Assembly: GCA_016927185.1 (NCBI GenBank)
Contig: JAFGND010000098.1
Span: 1 to 17,537, forward strand
Origin: Candidatus Coatesiibacteriota bacterium
Lineage (GTDB): Bacteria; JAFGND01
Direction: 5' to 3'
DNA length: 17,537 bases
Numbering within the stretch: position 1 is the stretch's first letter; each line of letters opens with the position of its first letter. Positions 7,992 through 15,303 of this stretch are shown piece by piece. Below the pieces are notes generated by a model, which saw only the letters and a program-made list of their open reading frames with translations, searched no databases and was not told where the DNA came from. The position numbers and the translations under genes were made by a program.

Positions 7992-8633
7992 CTACATTCC
8001 CATCATTTTGAGAAAGCTTTTTGAATAGCTTTCTGAAGCCTTTTCAAGATTCTTGTATTCTCTTATTCCATTGATTATCTCTAGAATATCTGAATCCTTA
8101 ATGTCTTTGTGAAAATTGAAATTGAATCTCCAGTATGGTACTGCCTTGAGTTCACCATATTGAATATCCACACTCAGCATGAAGGTGTCTTCCTGAAATC
8201 TCATCCTTACACCAGTATCTGATTTTTTTTCAATCAAGAATGTACTGAGATCATTGCTGAATATTTCTATCCTGTATGGCGGAAGAACATCAGGTCTGTG
8301 AAGCACATTCGTGAAATTAATGCCTATAGCTTTGTAAGGGACATAAGGAACTTGCTTCACGTATTTCGTTGCCATATCTGGTATTGGAGAGAATTTTGGA
8401 AGATGAGCTGGATTTGCATCCTCAAAGACAAGTCTATTCATATCACAGTTTATCGAAATACCATTCTTGAAGTTCATTTGAGCCATTGGTGGTGTTATTA
8501 CAGGTGATGAACTCAATTCGAAGCCAGGATCATCAGTCCTGAATAGCCCCATCTTCAATAAAAGATCGGGGCTAAAACTTGAAGGATTGTGGTTTTCAGC
8601 AAGAATAACTAAAGCAAAATTTACTAATTGCAT
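7992..8633 (-). CDS. Conserved-looking hypothetical protein coupled to the aldolase gene
   Basis: I do not recognise this family. The frame is open back to 8720, but that ATG lies 83 nt inside the aldolase gene. The ATG at 8633, 4 nt after the aldolase stop, is preferred; it gives a 213-residue protein starting MQLVNFALVILAENHNPSSF. It is soluble, with no signal peptide. Visible features are an N-terminal beta strand, a proline-rich stretch (SSPVITPPMAQMNFKNG), a motif VPYVPYKAIGINF, and a C-terminal region of alternating strands ending in a helix (ILEIINGIREYKNLEKASESYSKSF). The 4-nt gap suggests co-translation with the aldolase. A metabolic or regulatory link to the aldolase is inference only. 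Confidence 0.65.
   Translation of the reverse strand: MQLVNFALVILAENHNPSSFSPDLLLKMGLFRTDDPGFELSSSPVITPPMAQMNFKNGISINCDMNRLVFEDANPAHLPKFSPIPDMATKYVKQVPYVPYKAIGINFTNVLHRPDVLPPYRIEIFSNDLSTFLIEKKSDTGVRMRFQEDTFMLSVDIQYGELKAVPYWRFNFNFHKDIKDSDILEIINGIREYKNLEKASESYSKSFLKMMGM
8011..8034 (+). terminator. Possible terminator hairpin for the IspZ-Nudix gene, inside the opposing gene
   Basis: Perfect 8-bp arms AGAAAGCT (8011-8018) and AGCTTTCT (8027-8034) enclose an 8-nt loop, beginning 19 nt past the plus-strand stop. A short T run (8041-8044) lies a little downstream. The hairpin is embedded in the last codons of the minus-strand gene, so it may only reflect coding sequence. The T tract is poor. Confidence 0.3.
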
Positions 8634-8637
8634 ATCT

Positions 8638-9903
8638 TTAATCTTCAAAATTCCCAGATTGTGATTCATCCTTCTTGAAATCAGGTGCTTTCTGAGCAGA
8701 AAAATCCTCTCTCTTTGCAATTATCTTTCTATAGGGAGCACAATTATGATCGGCTCTTTTGAGAATATTTTCTATAACCAATGAAGCGGTTCCTTCGCTG
8801 TTGAATGCCTTGAAGAACTTCATTGCCCATTCTTCAGTTTCATCGACTATTCTGTCTATATACTTCTTTTCAAGCTTCATTATTTCATCAAGGAAAACAA
8901 TATTCGATTTCTTGTAATCACCTGATTTCCTTGACATCCCTTTTCCATCTGCCCATTTGACAATTTTCTCCCAAAGTTCATCCGAAATTCCTCTGCCTGA
9001 ATCCTTTATATAAGAACCATTTTCTATGACAGGATTACCGGTATCATCAATTTTCGAACCAAATAATATTGTCTGCCACAAAGTTCCCACATTGCCTTTA
9101 TGGATTTTAGAGTTCTTGAACTTTCCCACCTTGTCAAGTGGAGTGCCGCTAATTCCATGCTGTGCAATAACAACTCCATATTTTTCAATTGCATCTGCGA
9201 TTTCCAGAGTTCTGTTAAGATCTATACCTTCATCTTCACCAGATGATCTGTCATATGCACCATGTTTGGAGCCATTTGAAATTGCGAGGTAATCAGGAAA
9301 AATACTCCAGCTATTCAATCCTCCAATAAAATATTCGGCTTCCTCTACAGTAGAAAGTACTCCTGCACCTCGTATCTCCCCTACTTCAACTTCAAGAGAG
9401 ATGTATGCTGGAATATGCATTGCAACATCTCTGGTATAGATGAGATTCCTGAAGTCATCATTATGTGATGCATCTACAGCGACACTTGTCCAGCCAAGGG
9501 ATATTGCTTGAGGGATAAATGAACATGCTTGATCCCTGTCTGAATCACTTTTTATTGCATAATGATCCATATGGAGTGCAAACACCGCTCCATGTCCAAT
9601 ATTTCTGCTGTATTCAAGAGCCATTATTGGAAGATTGTCAAAATGTACACCACAATATGTATTCTCGCTTTTAGCCAGTTCAAGAATTACTGCTGAATCC
9701 ATCTTCTTGGCAGCACGCAATATTCCTGCAGCACTGAGTGGATTTCTGATATTCGCTGCCATAGCAATTGCATTTGATTGCTTCATGGCATTGCAGATAT
9801 CCCTTCCAGAGACTAATGCAATCCCCTCATTTCCGAAACATTGCAGAACATTCAATGGACGAAAGTTGAGAAATTTTTCATAGTTTGCTTGTGAAACAGG
9901 CAT
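8638..9903 (-). CDS. Class II fructose-bisphosphate aldolase family protein
   Basis: A 421-residue zinc-dependent class II aldolase, expected to cleave fructose 1,6-bisphosphate into dihydroxyacetone phosphate and glyceraldehyde 3-phosphate (glycolysis/gluconeogenesis, cytosol). The key motifs are present in order: HMDHY at 111-115 (D113 catalytic, H114 zinc), SLEVEVGEIRGAG with E171 and E173, ISNGSKHG with zinc H214, and IAQHGISGT with zinc H249. The protein is longer than the usual 280-360 residues. A C-terminal extension from about 330 is helical and basic and ends in a charged tail. Relatives in this family include tagatose-bisphosphate and other ketose-bisphosphate aldolases, so the exact sugar is not certain. 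ATG 9903 has a textbook AAGGAGG site 5 nt upstream. It leads a two-gene operon and shares an upstream element with the propeller gene. Confidence 0.88.
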   Translation of the reverse strand: MPVSQANYEKFLNFRPLNVLQCFGNEGIALVSGRDICNAMKQSNAIAMAANIRNPLSAAGILRAAKKMDSAVILELAKSENTYCGVHFDNLPIMALEYSRNIGHGAVFALHMDHYAIKSDSDRDQACSFIPQAISLGWTSVAVDASHNDDFRNLIYTRDVAMHIPAYISLEVEVGEIRGAGVLSTVEEAEYFIGGLNSWSIFPDYLAISNGSKHGAYDRSSGEDEGIDLNRTLEIADAIEKYGVVIAQHGISGTPLDKVGKFKNSKIHKGNVGTLWQTILFGSKIDDTGNPVIENGSYIKDSGRGISDELWEKIVKWADGKGMSRKSGDYKKSNIVFLDEIMKLEKKYIDRIVDETEEWAMKFFKAFNSEGTASLVIENILKRADHNCAPYRKIIAKREDFSAQKAPDFKKDESQSGNFED

Positions 9904-9963
9904 TCAAACCTCCTTGAGAGTTTTGTTTAAAATATAAGTTGAGATCCCTTTTTAATGAGATTA

Positions 9964-10010
9964 TGTCAAGATATTAGAAATCTGAGGCTAATCTAGCTAA
10001 TAGACATCAT
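9964..10010 (-). promoter_or_regulatory. Upstream element and -35-like box of the aldolase operon
   Basis: On the minus strand ATGATGTCTA-TTA-GCTAGATTA (10010-9989) is followed after 19 nt by TTGACA (9969-9964), 60 nt before the aldolase ATG. The element contains a short inverted repeat (TCTA...TAGA). The same element, differing only in the central three bases, lies 19 nt before TTGACT upstream of the propeller gene. No convincing -10 box is placed 16-18 nt after TTGACA, which would fit an activator-dependent promoter. Confidence 0.5.
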
Positions 10011-10050
10011 AAACTAATTTATAAAGAAGTGATATTGATTGATAAATCAG

Positions 10051-10081
10051 AAAAACAAAACCCCATGAATTTCATGAGATC
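10051..10081 (-). terminator. Rho-independent terminator of the propeller gene
   Basis: On the minus strand, 29 nt after the propeller gene's stop, a hairpin pairs CTCATGA with TCATGGG around a 3-nt loop (core CATGA/TCATG plus G-U-containing extension, positions 10081-10059). A T-rich tract TTTTGTTTTT (10060-10051) follows. It lies between the propeller gene and the aldolase promoter, which suggests the two genes are separate transcripts. Confidence 0.5.
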
Positions 10082-10109
10082 TTATTCTAAAATTGTAAGA
10101 AAGTAATAG

Positions 10110-11393
10110 TTATTTTAATTTTATTATTCTTCTATTTTCAGAAGCTGATTTAATAATATAAACTCCCTCTCTCCATTTGCTTGTATCAATAGAGTGCTTG
10201 CCTTTATCTAATTTCATAATTAGCTGACCAGTCAGGGAATAGATGGTACCTGAAGAAGGCAGAGAAACTACCAAGCGAGTTGAGAAGGGGTTAGGGGAAA
10301 TAGAGAAGGATTTTGATGGAAGCCTTGTTGCTGATTTAGTTTGCTTGAAACCATCTTTATAAGTTTCAATTGCATATAAATAATAATCATAACTTCCGCA
10401 ATATACTTTTCCCTTGGATGCATATGGAGAAGATCTAACTGCTTTTTCTGTCTGATATTTCCATTTAAGGCTTCCATCCTCAGTGTTTAATGCATAAATC
10501 TTACAATCAAGACTTCCAATATATAGAATTCCATCAGTTACAAAAGGTGAAGAATATGAAATTGCTCCATCTGTTAAGTATTTCCATTTTAGAAATCCAT
10601 CTGAAGCATTTAATGCATAGATATAATTATCTTCACTTCCAATATAAACTACATTGTCAACTACTAAAGGAGAAGAAGTAATATAGTTGTCTGTCTTGTA
10701 TTGCCATTTCAAGCTTCCATCTGATGAATTAATAGCATTTACGGAATGATTGTCATAAGTGCCAAAATAAACTACTCCATCTTTAATATAAGGTTTAGTA
10801 ATAACAAAACCAGATGCCTGATATTTCCATTTTGAACTACCATTAGAAGCATTTAATGCATATAGAAACCAATCCCAGCTACCAAAATATACTATTCCTT
10901 CTGAAATAGAAGGTGATTCAACATTATTTTTTGCTCCAAATCTCCAGATTAGCTTGCCATTTGTAATGTCAATAGCATAAAGATATCCATGATCTTGTTC
11001 ATCTATATCACATCCAACGTAAACTAGTCCCTTTGAAACACAAGGTGATGAGCTTATTGAACTATTAGTTGCAAATTTCCATTTTAATGATCCATCTGAA
11101 TTATTTATTGCATATAAATAACTATCCTTGCTTCCTATATAAGTTACTCCTCCTTCAATAAAAGGCGTAGAATAAACATCCTTACCAGTTTTATATTTCC
11201 ATTTTAAAGATCCGTCATTAATATACAAAGAATATACATATGTGTCACAACTACCTATATATAATGCATCTTCATATAAACATGGAGATGAAAAAACCGC
11301 ATTAGCTGTCCTATATCTCCATAATAGATCTCCGGGTTCTGAAAAAAGAATAGAGATTAATAAACAGAGAGAAACAAAGATACTAACTTTCAA
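10110..11393 (-). CDS. Secreted PQQ-repeat beta-propeller protein with T9SS-like sorting domain
   Basis: A 427-residue exported protein. A signal peptide spans 1 to about 18 (MKVSIFVSLCLLISILFS). Eight repeats of about 40 residues follow at about 23-345. Each contains SLKWKY (blade start), a SSP motif, VVYIGS and YLYALN, the pattern of PQQ/YWTD-like propellers of the BamB type; eight units make one closed eight-bladed ring. From about 361 a C-terminal domain SFSISPNPF...GTIYSLTGQ...WREGVYIIK...RRIIKLK resembles type IX secretion sorting domains, suggesting export across the outer membrane or surface attachment. The tryptophans are structural; binding of PQQ itself is not implied. The start is TTG at 11393: it has an AAGGAGG site 5 nt upstream, and the signal peptide begins right there. 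Ligand unknown. Confidence 0.85.
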   Translation of the reverse strand: MKVSIFVSLCLLISILFSEPGDLLWRYRTANAVFSSPCLYEDALYIGSCDTYVYSLYINDGSLKWKYKTGKDVYSTPFIEGGVTYIGSKDSYLYAINNSDGSLKWKFATNSSISSSPCVSKGLVYVGCDIDEQDHGYLYAIDITNGKLIWRFGAKNNVESPSISEGIVYFGSWDWFLYALNASNGSSKWKYQASGFVITKPYIKDGVVYFGTYDNHSVNAINSSDGSLKWQYKTDNYITSSPLVVDNVVYIGSEDNYIYALNASDGFLKWKYLTDGAISYSSPFVTDGILYIGSLDCKIYALNTEDGSLKWKYQTEKAVRSSPYASKGKVYCGSYDYYLYAIETYKDGFKQTKSATRLPSKSFSISPNPFSTRLVVSLPSSGTIYSLTGQLIMKLDKGKHSIDTSKWREGVYIIKSASENRRIIKLK

Positions 11394-11425
11394 GGAAACC
11401 TCCTTATTTTCAAATAATTGAATTT

Positions 11426-11496
11426 AGAATATTCTGTTTTGTCATAATTAGTCAAGGAAAAATCTCTTTTTTCTTAATCTAGCCCCTAGACATCAT
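11426..11496 (-). promoter_or_regulatory. Promoter and upstream element of the propeller gene
   Basis: On the minus strand ATGATGTCTA-GGG-GCTAGATTA (11496-11475) contains a perfect inverted repeat TCTAG-GGG-CTAGA. After 19 nt comes TTGACT (11455-11450). Eighteen nt further is TATTCT (11431-11426), a fair -10 within the palindrome AGAATATTCT. The gene's AAGGAGG site and TTG start follow. The upstream element sits about where a class I activator binds. Confidence 0.5.
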
Positions 11497-11754
11497 GGAT
11501 ATGTTGGGATAGCAATTATCAATGCATTCAAATATAATAACATGGTTTTTAATTTAAGGTATAATTTTAATCTTGCTTGTCTGAAAAAAACTTAGGGACT
11601 TTTTTTCTGTTGCATGAAGGAAGATTTCTTTGCCTTTTATGCTCCATGGTTATTATTTTTAAAGCATTACGAAGAGGCTGAATAAATCTGCTGACTTATC
11701 CTTATGTCTATAATTATTTATCTATCAATAAATTAATTTAATTGCTTGATACTT

Positions 11755-11775
11755 AAAAAACTGAAGAGCCTTCAG
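11755..11775 (-). terminator. Orphan minus-strand rho-independent terminator
   Basis: Read on the minus strand, CTGAAG-GCT-CTTCAG (11775-11761) is a perfect 6-bp stem with a 3-nt loop, followed at once by TTTTTT (11760-11755). No minus-strand gene lies upstream of it within this gap. It could end an unannotated small RNA or stop antisense transcription. Confidence 0.5.
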
Positions 11776-11886
11776 ACCAGGAATTATTTCTATTTGTATT
11801 TTTTAAACAAAGGTTTAAAATACTTCCATTTATTCACTCGATGATTATTACTATTTCTAATCGCTACTACAATCTAGAGGTTCCAT

Positions 11887-11944
11887 TTGCAATAATTTCG
11901 TTATCTGGACTATTATTTGTATTTACTCTATATCAATATAGAGT
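11887..11944 (+). promoter_or_regulatory. Candidate promoter and 20-bp dyad upstream of the UPF0173 gene
   Basis: TTGCAA (11887-11892), an 18-nt spacer and TATTAT (11911-11916) make a reasonable sigma-70-type promoter, with transcription expected to start near 11923. Immediately after is a perfect inverted repeat, ACTCTATAT and ATATAGAGT around CA (11925-11944). It could be a repressor operator overlapping the start site or a hairpin at the 5' end of the transcript. The leader to the ATG at 12029 would be about 105 nt. Confidence 0.4.
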
Positions 11945-12028
11945 CTGTTAAAAATTCAATTCTTAAATATTTGTTTGCTAAAAATTCATACAAATAAAAC
12001 ATTGAACCTGAAGAAGAAAGGAGAAGAA

Positions 12029-12712
12029 ATGACTAAGATAATTTTCAATGGACACGCAAATGTCTCAATTTTCGGGAATAGTGGATGTCATATCTTGATT
12101 GATCCTTTTTTTACTGGAAATCCATCTGCAAAAATAAAGGACATATCAAGTATAACTCCTGATGTAATAATAGTAACTCATGGACACTCAGATCATATTG
12201 GCGATACTATTAAAATCTCGAAACAAAGCAAATCTACAATAGTAGTAACGAATTTCGAGATCGCTAATTATTTAGAAAGACAAGGAGTTAAGGTTCATAA
12301 ACTACATATTGGAGGTGAGGTAAAATTCCCTTATGCCACTATCAAACTAATACCAGCTATCCATGGCTCAACTCTTCCTGATGGTTCAAATGGAGGCGTA
12401 GCTGCTGGAGCACTAGTTTTTATAGATGGCAAGGTTATATTTCATGCGGGAGATACTGCATTAACCAGGGAATTCAGGACACTTGGTGAATTTTATCCTC
12501 CTGATGTAGCAATAATGCCTGTTGGGGATACATTCACAATGGGACCAAAGGATGCTGGAATTGCTGCCAAATGGCTTGGTGCGAAAAAAGTGATACCAAT
12601 GCACTATAATACCTGGCAACCCATTGAACAAAACGATGCCTTTATAAGAGAAAACATCTCTAAATATGCTGAAGTTATTTTCCTGAAACCGGGTGAAGAA
12701 TATATCTTATAA
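12029..12712 (+). CDS. UPF0173 metal-dependent hydrolase (metallo-beta-lactamase fold)
   Basis: A 227-residue protein, matching the usual UPF0173 length (YtkL-like). The fold's metal motif THGHSDHIGD gives H51, H53, D55 and H56. Further family motifs are IDPFFTGNP, IPAIHGS, FHAGDTAL (second metal Asp), LPVGD-like MPVGDTFTMGP and PMHYNTW near the end. Family members are zinc-type hydrolases; the physiological substrate is not known. The frame is open from a TTG at 11975, but ATG 12029 is preferred because an AAAGGAG site lies 5 nt before it and homologues start with this residue pattern (MKITYHGH-like; here MTKIIFNGH). It is the first gene of the plus-strand group and overlaps the next gene by 20 nt. 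Confidence 0.9.
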   Translation: MTKIIFNGHANVSIFGNSGCHILIDPFFTGNPSAKIKDISSITPDVIIVTHGHSDHIGDTIKISKQSKSTIVVTNFEIANYLERQGVKVHKLHIGGEVKFPYATIKLIPAIHGSTLPDGSNGGVAAGALVFIDGKVIFHAGDTALTREFRTLGEFYPPDVAIMPVGDTFTMGPKDAGIAAKWLGAKKVIPMHYNTWQPIEQNDAFIRENISKYAEVIFLKPGEEYIL

Positions 12713-14294
12713 AACCATTAAAGAATGGCACTACATAACTATTTTATTTAGTGCCACCATAATTTTATATTTACTATTGGGAAAAGCAGAACCAATCGTA
12801 GACGACTACTATATAGAACATAAGCTAAAATTGCCAGGCAAACTAACTCCACTGCTGGCATATACTTTCATTTACAAGGGACTTGATATAAATGCATTAA
12901 AAGAAAATGGTCAGATTCCATGGTGGAGTGAACCTGGTATAAGCGTTAATTTCTTCAGACCCTTTGCAAGCCTTTATCTATTCCTGATGTGGAAATTCAA
13001 GTCTTTCTATTTGCTTTATATTACTGGTATTATCTTGTTCTCATTATCAGTGATTATTCTGTTCAAGATATTGCTCTTGAAGAGATTATCTCTAATCCTA
13101 TCAGCTGCTTCCTCTTTTATTTTCATGGTTCTTACTTCCCATTGCATTACAGTAACATGGCCTGCTGCAGTAAATGATTTATTAGGGTTGTTGCTAGTAT
13201 TACTCGGGTTCTATTTTCTTGAAAAATACCTTATTCAACCTAATCCTGTCTTCTTATTATTGCTTTTATTATCTTTTCTATGTTCAGGCATGTCAAAGGA
13301 AACTTACCTTGCTTCTCCAATATGGTTAATTGCAAGGCTTTACCTAATGGAACTCCCCCAAAAAGCCACTGAATACAAAAAAAAGATAACGATATATATG
13401 CTGTCATTATTAACCATGAATTCATTATATTTTCTTTTTTACCTGAAAATTGGATTTGGAACAAATTGTGCCTATTATATTCCCTTTTATGAGATAGCAC
13501 TTTATTTAAGGCATGGATTGCCTTCTTTGCTGGATGGGATTGCTGCCTTGTTTGCTATTAACTTCTCTTTAAGAACAAGCTCTATTCTACCAAACTACAT
13601 TTTCGGAGTATTGCTTCTCAGCTTGCTTTTTTATCTATTGAAGTTAAGAAGATTTTTATTCATGATAATTCTTTTCTTGCCTGTGGCAATTATCTTGCCA
13701 AGAGATATGTCTATGAGATTATTGTCAGCTCCTTTGGCTGTTCTTTTTATTTACCTGACACCAGAAATCTTTAATCTCATTAAATCTGCAAGACTGATAA
13801 AAATTGCCTGTATTATAATAGTAATACTTAATCTTTTCTCTACTTATATGCAAGCCTATTTAAGGGACAGGTATTTAGAATCAATTGGATCCCTGATTAA
13901 GGAGATTGAGAAAACTCCGTCTGATAGCATTGTATTGGTTGCAGGGAACCCATTTCCAGGAATTCATTTCACAATTGATATTGTATATACAAAAAAAACT
14001 GGCAAACTGGCACCCAAAATATTCGTTTTACATCCTTCCTTCGGAGAGGTTAAAGTGAAATATAATGAAAAACAGCTTGTCTTAGAAGGTTCATCACATT
14101 CACCCATCTCTTATATTTTTCGCTTGCCACAAAACAAAGATCTTTTTAAGGGAGAAACCTCTGTTTTTAAAGCTTATGAAGAAATTGAAGGCAAGGTAAT
14201 CATTAATATCAAGGAAAATGTTGATATAAACAAAGTCTATCTTCTAAGATTTGATGGCAGGAATTATTCCACAGAAAGGCTTTTGAACCAATAA
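12693..14294 (+). CDS. GT-C-like integral membrane protein (putative glycosyltransferase)
   Basis: A 533-residue protein with about ten membrane segments up to about residue 370 and a soluble C-terminal part of about 150 residues. The topology and motifs recall GT-C lipid-linked-sugar transferases: an acidic pair after TM1 (EPIVDDYYIEH, D37-D38), VNFFRPFASLYLF (R89-P90) before TM2, TVTWPAAVNDLLGLLLVL, and SGMSKETYLASPIW (S201-E203). GT-C enzymes use the first acidic residue as catalytic base at the outer face of the membrane. The assignment rests on these patterns only; it could be a non-catalytic relative. The start is GTG 12693, which overlaps the hydrolase gene by 20 nt; no in-frame ATG lies nearby and the ribosome site is weak. 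The lipoprotein gene follows after 1 nt. Confidence 0.6.
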   Translation: MKNISYKTIKEWHYITILFSATIILYLLLGKAEPIVDDYYIEHKLKLPGKLTPLLAYTFIYKGLDINALKENGQIPWWSEPGISVNFFRPFASLYLFLMWKFKSFYLLYITGIILFSLSVIILFKILLLKRLSLILSAASSFIFMVLTSHCITVTWPAAVNDLLGLLLVLLGFYFLEKYLIQPNPVFLLLLLLSFLCSGMSKETYLASPIWLIARLYLMELPQKATEYKKKITIYMLSLLTMNSLYFLFYLKIGFGTNCAYYIPFYEIALYLRHGLPSLLDGIAALFAINFSLRTSSILPNYIFGVLLLSLLFYLLKLRRFLFMIILFLPVAIILPRDMSMRLLSAPLAVLFIYLTPEIFNLIKSARLIKIACIIIVILNLFSTYMQAYLRDRYLESIGSLIKEIEKTPSDSIVLVAGNPFPGIHFTIDIVYTKKTGKLAPKIFVLHPSFGEVKVKYNEKQLVLEGSSHSPISYIFRLPQNKDLFKGETSVFKAYEEIEGKVIINIKENVDINKVYLLRFDGRNYSTERLLNQ

Positions 14295-14295
14295 A

Positions 14296-15303
14296 ATGAT
14301 TTACTGCAAGTTATTAATTGTAATCATTGTTACAGTCTTAATGTTTTCCTGCAAGAGCTCCAGAAAAGAAAAAACCTATAAATTGGGAGATAAGATAAAA
14401 ATTGGTAATCTGGAAGTAGAAATAGAGAAATATGATATACGATACCCAGTTCTGACAAATATGTTTGGAGATGGATTTGGTTCTGAACCTGAACTAGCAA
14501 TTTTTATGAAAATCACTAATAAAAGCAAGAAAAACTTTTCATATAATCCTGAACATGGAAGTACAGCAGTCAAGGGGATCTCATATCCCATGATATTTCC
14601 AGATGGAGATGAGCAGAAACCTTTGAAGATTTTTGCGTCTCTTGGCATAAGTAAAACCCAGGGACAGGTAGAAAAAAAATACCTTATTGAACCTGATATG
14701 ACTATAACTGATGTATTCACCTATAATCTTCCACCAACAGAGACTAATGAACTATATCTGAGAATTCCAGGAAAGCTTTTCAATGAAAAAAAATTCTATT
14801 ATGTTGTTATCCCTTATGTATTTACAAAACCCAGCCTCCCCCAGGCAATTCCAATGAATGAACTGACCCAAGTTGGAAATCTGAAAATCGCTGTAATAGA
14901 CTGCAAGTTCGAAAATATCATTTACTCCTTTAATGGAAAAAAATTCCAAACCCCTAAACCTTTACTGACCATTGAAATAAAAATTGTTAATTCAACTAAC
15001 AAGGCAATACCATACAAGCCATCTCATTCTTCTCAGACTGTAAATAGAAACAGACCTTCTTTACATTATGAGGATTTCAAGAGCATCGAAAGATATGAAA
15101 TGAAGGCTAATTATATTGTTGAATCTCAAGTACATGGGACTAAATTGATAGAACCGGGTCAGGTCCTGACTGATAGATTCTTATTCAAAGTGCCTGAACA
15201 GAAATATGATTTTCTTTATCTGCATATACCTGGTTGCATGTTTGCAGGTGAAAATATTGTAAGATTCAAAATTAAAGTCCCTCCTAGTATTGATCAAGAT
15301 TAG
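14296..15303 (+). CDS. Lipoprotein with two copies of an Ig-like/DUF4352-like domain
   Basis: A 335-residue protein. A signal peptide and lipobox LMFSC place the lipidated cysteine at C19, so the mature protein should be membrane-anchored outside the cytoplasm. Two homologous halves follow, about 35-175 and 191-328. Matching pieces are KIGNLEVEIEKYDI / QVGNLKIAVIDCKF, LAIFMKITNKSKKNFSYNP / LLTIEIKIVNSTNKAIPYKP, and LIEPDMTITDVFTYNLP...LYLRIPGKLF / LIEPGQVLTDRFLFKVP...LYLHIPGCMF. The strand pattern resembles DUF4352/telokin-like beta sandwiches. No enzymatic residues are evident; a binding or structural role is inferred. It starts 1 nt after the GT-C-like gene's stop with no strong ribosome site, so coupling is likely. 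Its TAG overlaps the stop of thiS on the other strand. Confidence 0.78.
   Translation: MIYCKLLIVIIVTVLMFSCKSSRKEKTYKLGDKIKIGNLEVEIEKYDIRYPVLTNMFGDGFGSEPELAIFMKITNKSKKNFSYNPEHGSTAVKGISYPMIFPDGDEQKPLKIFASLGISKTQGQVEKKYLIEPDMTITDVFTYNLPPTETNELYLRIPGKLFNEKKFYYVVIPYVFTKPSLPQAIPMNELTQVGNLKIAVIDCKFENIIYSFNGKKFQTPKPLLTIEIKIVNSTNKAIPYKPSHSSQTVNRNRPSLHYEDFKSIERYEMKANYIVESQVHGTKLIEPGQVLTDRFLFKVPEQKYDFLYLHIPGCMFAGENIVRFKIKVPPSIDQD

Larger units (their letters stand above)
11394..12028. other. Long gene-free region with several inverted repeats
   Basis: About 630 bp contain no credible gene on either strand, in a window where other gaps are 0-210 bp. Its left end is the propeller promoter. The middle (about 11500-11750) is AT-rich with no signal I can support. 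The right part holds a minus-strand terminator (11755-11775), an inverted repeat GTAT..TTTTAAAC / GTTTAAAATAC (11796-11823, two-base bulge) and a 20-bp dyad (11925-11944) near a plus-strand promoter. Confidence 0.6.

Noticed and set aside
8634-8720. N-terminal extension of the hypothetical protein inside the aldolase gene
   Set aside because: The extension reads through conserved-frame aldolase codons, and a coupled ATG lies just after the aldolase stop, so the longer start is unlikely.
10110-11393. Tandem DNA repeat or CRISPR-like array
   Set aside because: The regular about 120-bp periodicity is the coding repeat of the beta-propeller blades; the units diverge and form one open frame.
11581-11608. 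A7...T7 hairpin (AAAAAAA CTTAGGGAC TTTTTTT) as a terminator
   Set aside because: The stem is only A-T pairs with no GC core, and no gene on either strand ends there.
11944-12001. Short minus-strand open frame (about 24 codons, MFYLYEF...)
   Set aside because: Too short, AT-driven composition, weak ribosome site and no context that supports translation.
11975-12028. TTG-initiated extension of the UPF0173 hydrolase
   Set aside because: Family length and the AAAGGAG site both support ATG at 12029.
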